Shown here: in pieces, positions 1 to 5,980 of the stretch
Position numbering within the stretch: position 1 is the first letter of the stretch
Layout of the letters: each line of letters starts with the position of its first letter
NCBI GenBank assembly: GCA_003519485.1
Contig: DOWQ01000156.1
Location: 1 to 6,001 of the forward strand
Reading direction: 5' to 3'
Length of the DNA stretch: 6,001 bases
Source: Streptomyces sp.
GTDB taxonomy: Bacteria; Actinomycetota; Actinomycetes; Streptomycetales; Streptomycetaceae
The notes under the pieces: generated by a model
Database searches by the model: none
What the model saw: the letters and a program-made list of their open reading frames with translations, nothing else
What the model was told of the DNA's origin: nothing
Made by a program: the position numbers and the translations under genes

Positions 1-75
1 GGGCGGGGCCGCGACGGACGGCTGCCGAGGCGGAGGCGGAGCGTCGCCGCCCGGCGCGGCCTCCGGCGTGGTCAC
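1..75 (-). CDS. Partial N-terminus of a divergent Pro/Ala-rich protein (unidentified)
   Basis: Reading the minus strand from a GTG at 75-73, the frame stays open to the window edge for 25 codons and gives an N-terminus beginning MTTPEAAPGGDAPPPPRQPS. This Pro/Ala/Gly-rich, probably disordered start is common in Streptomyces membrane and regulatory proteins, but it names no family. A GGGG run on the minus strand (84-81), five bases before the GTG, could be a weak ribosome binding site. An ATG a few codons upstream (86-84) is in frame but hits TGA at once, so GTG is the only sensible start. Third positions are nearly all G or C, as expected for coding DNA here, though short GC-rich stretches are often open by chance. 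No function can be assigned. The gene would be transcribed away from gcvT. Confidence 0.45.
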   Translation of the reverse strand, partial: MTTPEAAPGGDAPPPPRQPSVAAPP

Positions 76-114
76 ATAAGCCCCATGTGCCTGCACCGTG
101 ATCGTCCCCCTCCG

Positions 115-127
115 TGCGGTCACCGCA
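115..127. promoter_or_regulatory. 13-bp palindrome, possible operator
   Basis: TGCGGT at 115-120 and ACCGCA at 122-127 form a perfect 6-bp inverted repeat around a single central base. The site overlaps the -10 position predicted from the minus-strand TTGACA, which is where a repressor would block that promoter. I do not recognise it as the site of a named regulator. Palindromes of this length are not rare in GC-rich DNA. Confidence 0.25.
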
Positions 128-149
128 GACTGCCCGAGCAGAGTGTCAA
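121..149 (-). promoter_or_regulatory. Candidate promoter for the divergent minus-strand gene
   Basis: The minus strand has a perfect -35 consensus TTGACA at 149-144. A 17-base spacer would put the -10 hexamer at 126-121, where the sequence is GCGGTG, a poor match to the usual TAnnnT. The element lies about 50-75 bp upstream of the proposed GTG start of the divergent gene, a reasonable distance. The missing -10 means it is either an activator-dependent promoter or a chance match. Confidence 0.25.
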
Positions 150-303
150 GAAACGGCAATGCGTTACAAGCTCGATACCCCCCGGCCCGCCCTGTTATCG
201 CGCGCCACCCGCGGCCTTCACCGACGTGTGCAGACATCCGTCCTCCTCTCCTGCCGCTTCCCGTGCGATGATGTCGAGGCCAACTCCATACAGCCGCTCG
301 AAT

Positions 304-512
304 CCGCGCGGGAGAGTCCCCGGTCCGGCCGCCGTGCCGCGCCCAGGGCGCCGAAGGAGCAAGCACTCCCTTGAATCTCTCAGGCCCCGATACCGCGCGG
401 GCCAGGCAAATCTGAAAAGCGGGCCGCCCCATCGGCGGCTCCACCCAAGGTGCAAGCCACTGACCCGGGATTCGTACGGGTGTGGCGAACCTCTCAGGTT
501 CCGATGACAGAT
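304..512 (+). ncRNA. Tandem glycine riboswitch (two aptamers) in the gcvT leader
   Basis: Two consecutive copies of the glycine aptamer core lie just upstream of gcvT. Aptamer 1 spans about 304-400. Its closing helix pairs GCGCGG (306-311) with CCGCGC (393-398), GAGAG (312-316) pairs with CTCTC (377-381), and the conserved CCGAAGGAGCAA is at 351-362, followed by CTCTCAGG at 377-384. Aptamer 2 spans about 410-512. ATCTG (410-414) pairs with CAGAT (508-512), and it carries ACCCAAGGTGCAAGCC near 443-458 and CTCTCAGG at 491-498. These are diagnostic glycine riboswitch motifs, and the two aptamers are joined by a short linker as is typical. The family usually switches glycine cleavage genes on when glycine is plentiful, and from memory such a switch upstream of gcvT is known in Streptomyces griseus. 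I see no U-tailed terminator between 513 and 566, so control may act on translation. Confidence 0.95.
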
Positions 513-553
513 GGGGAGACTGTGTGATCCGCAGAGTTTCGCCCTCTTCGTCC

Positions 554-558
554 GGGAG
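554..558 (+). promoter_or_regulatory. Ribosome binding site of gcvT (GGGAG)
   Basis: GGGAG lies eight bases before the gcvT ATG and supports that start. It could be masked: GGGA (554-557) can pair with TCCC (563-566), and CTCTC of aptamer 2 (491-495) can pair with GGGAG with one G-U. This fits translational control by the riboswitch, but it is inference. Confidence 0.6.
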
Positions 559-566
559 CCCGTCCC

Positions 567-1697
567 ATGACCGACGCACCACGCCGTACGCCTCTTGATG
601 CCCTGCACCGCTCGCTCGGTGCCACGATGACCGATTTCGCCGGCTGGGACATGCCGCTGCGCTACGGCAGCGAGCGGGACGAGCACCTCGCCGTCCGCAG
701 CCGCGCCGGCCTCTTCGACCTCTCCCACATGGGCGAGATCACCGTGTCCGGCCCGCAGGCGGCCGAGCTGCTCGACTTCGCCCTGGTGGGCCACCTCTCC
801 GCGGTCGCCACCGGCCGCGCCCGCTACACCATGATCTGCGACGCCGAGGGCGGCATCCTGGACGATCTGATCGTCTACCGCCTCGGCGAGGAGACCTGTC
901 TGGTCGTCGCCAACGCCTCCAACGCCCAGGTGGTACTGGACGCGCTCACCGACCGCGCCCGCGGCTTCGACGCGACCGTCGCCGACGACCGCGAGAACTA
1001 CGCGCTGCTCGCCGTGCAGGGCCCCGAGTCCGCCGCCGTCCTGGCGTCCGTCTCGGACACCGCGCCGGACGGCCTGAAGTACTACTCCGGCGTGCCCGGC
1101 ACCGTCGCCGGCGTCTCCGCGCTGATCGCCCGTACGGGCTACACCGGCGAGGACGGCTTCGAGCTGTTCGTCGCCCCCGGTGACGCCGAGACGGTGTGGC
1201 AGGCGCTCGCCGCCGCCGGCCGGGACGCGGGCCTGGTGCCCTGCGGCCTGTCCTGCCGGGACACCCTCCGCCTGGAGGCCGGGATGCCGCTCTACGGTCA
1301 CGAGCTGACCACCGGCACCACGCCCTTCGACGCCGGACTCGGCCGGGTCGTGAAGTTCGAGAAGCCCGCGAGCGGCGGCAGCTTCGTCGGCCGGGAGGCC
1401 CTGGAGGCCGCCGAGAAGCGCGCCGAGGCGACCGCGCCGCGCAAGCTCGTCGGCCTGGTCGCCTCGGGCCGCCGGGTGCCGCGGGCCGGCTACCCGGTCG
1501 TCGCCGCCGAGAGCGGCGCCGTGATCGGCGAGGTCACCTCCGGTGCTCCGTCGCCCACCCTCGGCAAACCGATCGCCATGGCGTTCGTCGACCCGGCGTA
1601 CGCCGAGGCGGGCACGACCGGCGTCGCCGTGGACATCCGCGGCAGCTTCGAGCCGTACGACGTGGTGGCGCTGCCGTTCTACAAGCGTCAGCGCTGA
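567..1697 (+). CDS. gcvT: Glycine cleavage system T-protein (aminomethyltransferase)
   Basis: GcvT takes the aminomethyl group from lipoylated H-protein and, with tetrahydrofolate, forms 5,10-methylene-tetrahydrofolate and releases ammonia in the cytosol. The 376-residue product is full length for the family. The folate-binding GCV_T domain covers about residues 8-261 and the C-terminal barrel domain about 290-370. Visible signatures are FAGWDMPLRYG (24-34), GLFDLSHMGE (48-57), GGILDD (95-100, containing the conserved catalytic aspartate), GYTGEDGFE (191-199) and RLEAGMPLYGHEL (235-247). It ends in FYKRQR, close to the usual FYKR tail. The ATG at 567 is preceded by GGGAG and matches the normal N-terminus. 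It is the first gene after the glycine riboswitch, and gcvH follows 73 bp later. I see no frameshift or lost motif. Confidence 0.97.
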   Translation: MTDAPRRTPLDALHRSLGATMTDFAGWDMPLRYGSERDEHLAVRSRAGLFDLSHMGEITVSGPQAAELLDFALVGHLSAVATGRARYTMICDAEGGILDDLIVYRLGEETCLVVANASNAQVVLDALTDRARGFDATVADDRENYALLAVQGPESAAVLASVSDTAPDGLKYYSGVPGTVAGVSALIARTGYTGEDGFELFVAPGDAETVWQALAAAGRDAGLVPCGLSCRDTLRLEAGMPLYGHELTTGTTPFDAGLGRVVKFEKPASGGSFVGREALEAAEKRAEATAPRKLVGLVASGRRVPRAGYPVVAAESGAVIGEVTSGAPSPTLGKPIAMAFVDPAYAEAGTTGVAVDIRGSFEPYDVVALPFYKRQR

Positions 1698-1756
1698 GGC
1701 GTTCGTCACCTCTCGTCCATCAGTCAAGACCTCCGCACGAGCACTCCCCCGTATCC

Positions 1757-1762
1757 AGGAGA
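1757..1762 (+). promoter_or_regulatory. Ribosome binding site of gcvH (AGGAGA)
   Basis: AGGAGA lies eight bases before the ATG at 1771 and fixes the gcvH start. The open frame continues upstream into gcvT, but that part has no H-protein homology and is a shadow of gcvT. Confidence 0.8.
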
Positions 1763-1770
1763 ATCACGCC

Positions 1771-2154
1771 ATGAGCAACCCCCAGCAGCTGCGCTACAGC
1801 AAGGAGCACGAGTGGCTGACCGCCGCCGAGGAGGGCGTGTCCACCGTGGGCATCACCTCGCACGCGGCCGACGCGCTCGGTGACGTCGTCTACGTCCAGC
1901 TCCCCGAGGTCGGCGACACCGTGACCGCGGGCGAACCCTGCGGTGAGCTGGAGTCGACCAAGTCCGTCAGTGACCTGTACGCGCCCTTGACCGGCGAGAT
2001 CACCGAGGCCAACCAGGACGTCGTGGACAATCCCGCGCTGGTGAACTCCGCCCCTTACGAGGGTGGCTGGCTGTTCAAGGTGAAGACCGAGGAAGGTGCC
2101 GCCGAGCCGGAGCTCCTCACCGCCGACGAGTACACGGCCTTCACCGGCAACTGA
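1771..2154 (+). CDS. gcvH: Glycine cleavage system H-protein (lipoyl carrier)
   Basis: GcvH is the small lipoylated shuttle of the glycine cleavage system. Its lipoyl-lysine arm accepts the aminomethyl group from P-protein, presents it to GcvT, and is reoxidised by L-protein. The 127-residue product is the usual size and is one lipoyl/H-protein domain. The lipoyl attachment motif is ESTKSVSD at 61-68, with Lys64 as the modified residue. Other typical parts are LRYSKEHEWL (7-16), VGITSHAADALGDVVYV (26-42), LPEVGD (44-49) and the C-terminal GGWLFKVK (98-105). It lies 73 bp after gcvT and 32 bp before glyA on the same strand, so all three are probably cotranscribed from the riboswitch leader. 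Activity also needs gcvP, lpd and lipoylation enzymes, none of which are in this window. Confidence 0.97.
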   Translation: MSNPQQLRYSKEHEWLTAAEEGVSTVGITSHAADALGDVVYVQLPEVGDTVTAGEPCGELESTKSVSDLYAPLTGEITEANQDVVDNPALVNSAPYEGGWLFKVKTEEGAAEPELLTADEYTAFTGN

Positions 2155-2186
2155 CAGAACCCACTGCCACCGAACGGGAAGACCTG

Positions 2187-3449
2187 ATGTCGCTTCTCAA
2201 CGCGTCCCTGCACGAAATCGACCCGGACGTCGCCGCCGCCGTCGACGCCGAACTCCACCGCCAGCAGTCCACCCTCGAAATGATCGCCTCGGAGAACTTC
2301 GCCCCGGTGTCGGTGCTCGAGGCCCAGGGCTCGGTGCTGACCAACAAGTACGCCGAGGGCTACCCCGGCCGCCGCTACTACGGCGGCTGCGAGCACGTCG
2401 ACACCATCGAGCGGCTCGCCATCGAGCGGATCAAGGACCTCTTCGGGGCCGAGGCCGCGAACGTCCAGCCGCACTCCGGTGCCCAGGCGAACGCCGCCGC
2501 GATGGTCGCAGTGCTCTCCCCCGGCGACACCATCCTGGGTCTGAACCTCGCCCACGGCGGGCACCTGACCCACGGCATGAAGATCAACTTCTCCGGCAAG
2601 CTCTACGACGTGGCCGCGTACCACGTGGACCCGGAGAGCGGCCAGGTCGACATGGACGAGGTCGAGCGGCTCGCCAAGGAGCGGCAGCCCAAGCTGATCA
2701 TCGCCGGCTGGTCCGCCTACCCGCGCCAGCTGGACTTCGCGGCCTTCCGGCGGATCGCCGACGAGGTCGGCGCGTACCTGATGGTGGACATGGCGCACTT
2801 CGCGGGCCTGGTGGCCGCGGGTCTGCACCCGTCCCCGGTGCCGCACGCGCACATCGTCACCACCACCACGCACAAGACGCTCGGCGGCCCCCGCGGCGGC
2901 GTGATCCTCTCCACCGCCGAGCTGGCGAAGAAGATCAACTCCGCCGTATTCCCGGGCCAGCAGGGCGGTCCGCTGGAGCACGTGATCGCGGCCAAGGCCG
3001 TCTCCTTCAAGATCGCGGCGACCGACGAGTTCAAGGAGCGCCAGCAGCGCACCCTGGACGGCGCCAAGATCCTGGCCGAGCGGCTGGGACAGGACGACAT
3101 CGCCCCCACCGGCGTCTCCGTCCTCTCCGGCGGCACGGACGTGCACCTGGTCCTCGTCGACCTGCGGAACTCCGAGCTGGACGGCCAGCAGGCCGAGGAC
3201 CGTCTCCACGAGGTCGGCATCACGGTCAACCGCAACGCCGTCCCGAACGACCCGCGGCCCCCGATGGTCACCTCGGGCCTGCGGATCGGCACCCCGGCGC
3301 TGGCCACCCGCGGCTTCCAGGAGGAGGACTTCCGCGAGGTCGCCGACATCATCGCCGAGGCGCTCAAGCCGTCGTACGACGTGGCGTCGCTCAGTGCCCG
3401 GGTCTCGGCCCTGGCTGCGAAGCACCCGCTGTACCCCGGCCTGAAGTAA
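2187..3449 (+). CDS. glyA: Serine hydroxymethyltransferase
   Basis: GlyA is the cytosolic PLP enzyme that interconverts serine plus tetrahydrofolate with glycine plus 5,10-methylene-tetrahydrofolate. The 420-residue product is complete and of normal bacterial size. Landmarks are MIASENF (32-38), NKYAEGYPGRRYYGGC (53-68), the substrate and PLP region HSGAQANAA (96-104), VDMAHFAG with Asp201 and His204 (200-207), and TTTTHKTLGGPRGG (225-238), in which Lys230 is the Schiff-base lysine. SGLRIGTPA (363-371) carries the carboxylate-binding arginine Arg366. The ATG at 2187 has a modest GGGAAG (2176-2181) ahead of it and gives the normal family N-terminus. Beside gcvT and gcvH it can use the one-carbon unit released from one glycine to turn a second glycine into serine. 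Hairpins just after the stop suggest that many transcripts end here. Confidence 0.97.
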   Translation: MSLLNASLHEIDPDVAAAVDAELHRQQSTLEMIASENFAPVSVLEAQGSVLTNKYAEGYPGRRYYGGCEHVDTIERLAIERIKDLFGAEAANVQPHSGAQANAAAMVAVLSPGDTILGLNLAHGGHLTHGMKINFSGKLYDVAAYHVDPESGQVDMDEVERLAKERQPKLIIAGWSAYPRQLDFAAFRRIADEVGAYLMVDMAHFAGLVAAGLHPSPVPHAHIVTTTTHKTLGGPRGGVILSTAELAKKINSAVFPGQQGGPLEHVIAAKAVSFKIAATDEFKERQQRTLDGAKILAERLGQDDIAPTGVSVLSGGTDVHLVLVDLRNSELDGQQAEDRLHEVGITVNRNAVPNDPRPPMVTSGLRIGTPALATRGFQEEDFREVADIIAEALKPSYDVASLSARVSALAAKHPLYPGLK

Positions 3450-3463
3450 CCGTTTCCGCCTCG

Positions 3464-3505
3464 TTCACCCCGGTGTGTGCTAGGCACCGCGCACACTGGG
3501 GTGGA
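3464..3505 (+). terminator. GC-rich hairpin 14 bp after the glyA stop
   Basis: CACCCCGGTGTG (3466-3477) pairs with CACACTGGGGTG (3492-3503) with one G-U. It extends inward by three further pairs, including another G-U, to an eight-base loop (3481-3488), and outward by two weak pairs. No U-run follows, which is common for Streptomyces terminators. Its place right after the stop fits a terminator or an RNA 3'-end stabiliser. Confidence 0.6.
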
Positions 3506-3513
3506 CCCCGGTG

Positions 3514-3569
3514 GGCCGGTGCCCCGCACGGCGGGCCCGGCGGGGCGACCGCCGTGCGGGGCACCGGCC
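3514..3569 (+). terminator. Very strong hairpin (21-bp perfect stem) between glyA and sdaA
   Basis: The arms at 3514-3534 and 3549-3569 are exact reverse complements over 21 bp. Within the 14-base loop GCCC (3535-3538) can also pair with GGGC (3543-3546). No U-tract follows. It sits eight bases beyond the previous hairpin. Together the two should reduce readthrough from glyA into sdaA, though a factor-binding or mRNA-stability role is also possible. Confidence 0.65.
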
Positions 3570-3585
3570 GTCACGCCGGCCGTAA

Positions 3586-3657
3586 CGACACCCGTCACCG
3601 CATACGCCACGACACCCGCCACGACACCTGTCCCGACACCTGTCCCGACACCTGTCG
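3586..3657. repeat. 12-bp tandem repeat, about six units
   Basis: Six consecutive 12-base units fill 3586-3657. The first three are diverged (3586, 3598 and 3610), two are identical CGACACCTGTCC (3622-3633 and 3634-3645), and the last differs by one base (3646-3657). The period is a multiple of three, so one frame through it stays open and reads as a Thr/Pro/Val repeat. I still treat it as untranslated leader because the sdaA start lies well downstream. Confidence 0.8.
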
Positions 3658-3678
3658 CGGCAGCACCACCCGCCGCAG

Positions 3679-3706
3679 CCGTACCGTCCGCGCCCGTACC
3701 GTCCGC
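3679..3706. repeat. 13-bp direct repeat in the sdaA leader
   Basis: CCGTACCGTCCGC occurs at 3679-3691 and again at 3694-3706, giving a 15-base period. It follows the 12-bp repeats and forms part of the same low-complexity leader. It may be slippage debris or a pair of binding sites, and nothing in the sequence decides between them. Confidence 0.6.
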
Positions 3707-3780
3707 AACTCCGGCACCGCCGGTGCTCCCCGCACCGCACGCATGGGACTGCGTCTCCCGCGCAGCCACCACGAGCAGAC

Positions 3781-3787
3781 AAAGGAG
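3781..3787 (+). promoter_or_regulatory. Ribosome binding site of sdaA (AAAGGAG)
   Basis: AAAGGAG, the best ribosome binding site in the window, sits seven bases before GTG 3795. It decides the sdaA start against the long upstream open frame. Confidence 0.85.
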
Positions 3788-3794
3788 TCCGACC

Positions 3795-5177
<1,383 letters not shown>

Positions 5178-5216
5178 CGGCCCGCCCCTGACCACGGGTT
5201 CTCGGCTGCCGTCTCT

Positions 5217-5255
5217 GTCAGGGGCGTTCCCGTCCGGACGGGGAACGCCCCTGAC
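5217..5255 (+). terminator. Terminator-like hairpin after sdaA
   Basis: A perfect 15-bp stem pairs 5217-5231 with 5241-5255 around a nine-base loop, starting 40 bp after the sdaA stop. It lacks a U-tract, as is usual in this genus. The 3' arm motif GCCCCTGAC (5247-5255) also occurs at 5184-5192, so the 5' arm could pair upstream instead. The symmetric stem could work on both strands. Confidence 0.75.
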
Positions 5256-5377
5256 GCAGCTCTCCGACAGCGCCGAGCACCCCCGGCTGGGACACGCCCG
5301 GCCCGAAGCCGACGCCACTCAGCGGAAGCACCCGACGGCACGCCCCGGAGGGCGAACTGCCGGCCGCCCTCGACGCG

Positions 5378-5436
5378 ATCCGTGTATCAATTCCTACCCG
5401 TCCCACCGACCGAGGGGTGGCATTTGATACATGGAT
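5378..5436. repeat. Imperfect inverted repeat with 13-bp arms
   Basis: ATCCGTGTATCAA (5378-5390) and TTGATACATGGAT (5424-5436) are reverse complements apart from one G-T mismatch, separated by 33 bases. The core TGTATCAA/TTGATACA is AT-rich against a GC-rich background. It could be an operator pair, an RNA hairpin or the trace of a mobile element. No target duplication or transposase gene is visible to choose between these. Confidence 0.5.
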
Positions 5437-5597
5437 GCTCGGAGGAACCCGCCGACCACAACGGCTGCGGATGCGGCAAACACCTCGGCGGATGCGTGCC
5501 GCACTCGGTGATGGGCGAAGATGTCGTCACCGGGGCGGGTCGGGCCGTCAGACGGGGTCGACCACGTCCATCGCCTCCTTCAGGTCGGCAACCGTGA
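5382..5597 (+). CDS. Doubtful small Cys-rich open frame (hypothetical)
   Basis: This 71-codon frame opens with GTG inside the 5' arm of the palindrome. Its central part, HNGCGCGKHLGGCVPH (residues 26-41), is rich in Cys, His and Gly and could resemble a metal-binding knuckle. Codon bias is mixed in the first 20 codons and better after that. No ribosome binding site is at a useful distance: the nearest GGAGG (5347-5351) is about 30 bases away. I recognise no family. It may be a relic or chance, and is listed only so that the Cys/His pattern is on record. Confidence 0.15.
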   Translation: MYQFLPVPPTEGWHLIHGCSEEPADHNGCGCGKHLGGCVPHSVMGEDVVTGAGRAVRRGRPRPSPPSGRQP

Positions 5598-5766
5598 CCT
5601 CGCGGTAGGCCATGATCGCGGAATCTTGCTGCCCTCCCGTACAGAGCGGCGACCTGATCCAGTCCGGGGTCGTACTCCGGGATGTCCAGATGGTCGAGGA
5701 GCAGGTCCTGCCGTCAAATTTTGCAGGCCCCCACCAGAACGCAAATTCGTACGACTCCGCCTCCAA
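5548..5766 (-). pseudogene. Possible decayed coding segments, one resembling an IS21-type transposase N-terminus
   Basis: Two short minus-strand stretches look coding by third-position GC but lie in different frames. One (5710-5636) reads QDLLLDHLDIPEYDPGLDQV and onward, and I do not recognise it. The other begins with ATG at 5613, reads MAYREVTVADLKE, and stops at 5550-5548 after 21 residues. Its opening resembles the MAYREV start I recall for actinobacterial IS21-like IstA transposases, but the helix-turn-helix and catalytic parts are absent. In the second frame upstream sequence also reads SYEFAFWWG (5754-5728). This may be a frameshifted relic or several relics. The open frame itself is intact but has no good start site. 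Confidence 0.2.
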
Positions 5767-5871
5767 CGAGACGCCATCGGCAACGCCCTCAGCCCGACCG
5801 ACGACGACCCCAACGACCCACCACCGCAGCCGTCGTCCGCTGACGTTGCCGTCACCGTTGCCGCCAAACGG

Positions 5872-5913
5872 CGCAGGAGCCTCGCCAATAAAGGATTTGG
5901 CGAGGCTCCTGCG
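5872..5913. terminator. 17-bp-stem hairpin, probable terminator (bidirectional or for a minus-strand gene)
   Basis: The arms at 5872-5888 and 5897-5913 are perfectly complementary around an eight-base loop (TAAAGGAT). Read on the minus strand the stem is followed by CCGTTTGG, a short T-run, and on the plus strand by GGCGTTGT. It lies about 70 bp beyond a putative minus-strand stop at 5981-5983, so it most likely ends a gene entering from the right. Confidence 0.65.
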
Positions 5914-5930
5914 GCGTTGTACTGCACGAA

Positions 5931-5950
5931 GTAACGGGATTTCCCGTTAC
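5931..5950. repeat. 20-bp near-perfect palindrome
   Basis: GTAACGGGA (5931-5939) and TCCCGTTAC (5942-5950) are exact reverse complements with only TT between them. A two-base loop is too tight for a good RNA hairpin, so the symmetry looks more like a protein-binding site, or an RNA stem with a few inner pairs open. I know of no named Streptomyces regulator with this site. Confidence 0.55.
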
Positions 5951-5980
5951 ATACGGATGCACCCACTCAAACGAACGGCT

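Larger units (their letters stand above)
76..303. other. Divergent intergenic region upstream of the glycine riboswitch
   Basis: This stretch must hold the promoter of the gcvT transcript and probably that of the divergent minus-strand gene. Open frames through it have poor codon use and resemble no protein I know, so I read it as non-coding. On the plus strand I find no convincing -35/-10 pair just before the riboswitch. The best -10-like hexamer is CATACA at 287-292, with no matching -35. The minus strand carries a perfect TTGACA, and a 13-bp palindrome lies where its -10 would be. Both are listed separately. Confidence 0.5.
3450..3794. other. 345-bp glyA-sdaA intergenic region, probable sdaA leader
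   Basis: In order this region contains two strong hairpins, the 12-bp tandem repeat, the 13-bp direct repeat and the sdaA ribosome binding site. I find no clear -35/-10 pair and no second glycine aptamer. A frame open from GTG 3477 runs into sdaA, but it passes through both hairpins and the repeats and would add 106 low-complexity residues, so I reject it as coding. Confidence 0.6.
5256..5871. other. Gap without a convincing intact gene
   Basis: No frame here combines a good ribosome binding site, uniform codon bias and a protein family I recognise. The stretch contains a long imperfect palindrome (5378-5436), a Cys-rich open frame (5382-5597), coding-like fragments on the minus strand between about 5548 and 5766, and a high-GC3 plus-strand segment around 5760-5870. 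Local runs such as TCAAATTTTGCA near 5714-5725 are AT-rich compared with the core genes. The pattern suggests old, decayed or inserted DNA. Confidence 0.5.

Noticed and set aside
287..292. CATACA as the -10 of a gcvT promoter
   Set aside because: The distance to the riboswitch is right, but no -35 lies at 16-19 bases and the match to consensus is weak.
85..507. Open frames through the leader as a possible small protein
   Set aside because: They run through the glycine riboswitch, whose paired and conserved bases explain the sequence, and codon use is poor.
195..1727. Long minus-strand open frame opposite gcvT
   Set aside because: It is a shadow of the GC-rich gcvT codons, and its translation is low-complexity Gly/Ala/Arg with no family features. 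The true gene is on the plus strand.
2055..3425. Long minus-strand open frame opposite glyA
   Set aside because: It is an antisense shadow of glyA caused by G/C third positions, with no recognisable protein.
3586..3657. 12-bp repeats as a CRISPR array
   Set aside because: The units are contiguous with no unique spacers and are far too short.
3477..3794. In-frame 106-codon extension upstream of sdaA with Thr/Pro repeats
   Set aside because: It crosses two strong hairpins and a tandem repeat. The best ribosome binding site is right before GTG 3795, and that start gives the standard serine dehydratase N-terminus.
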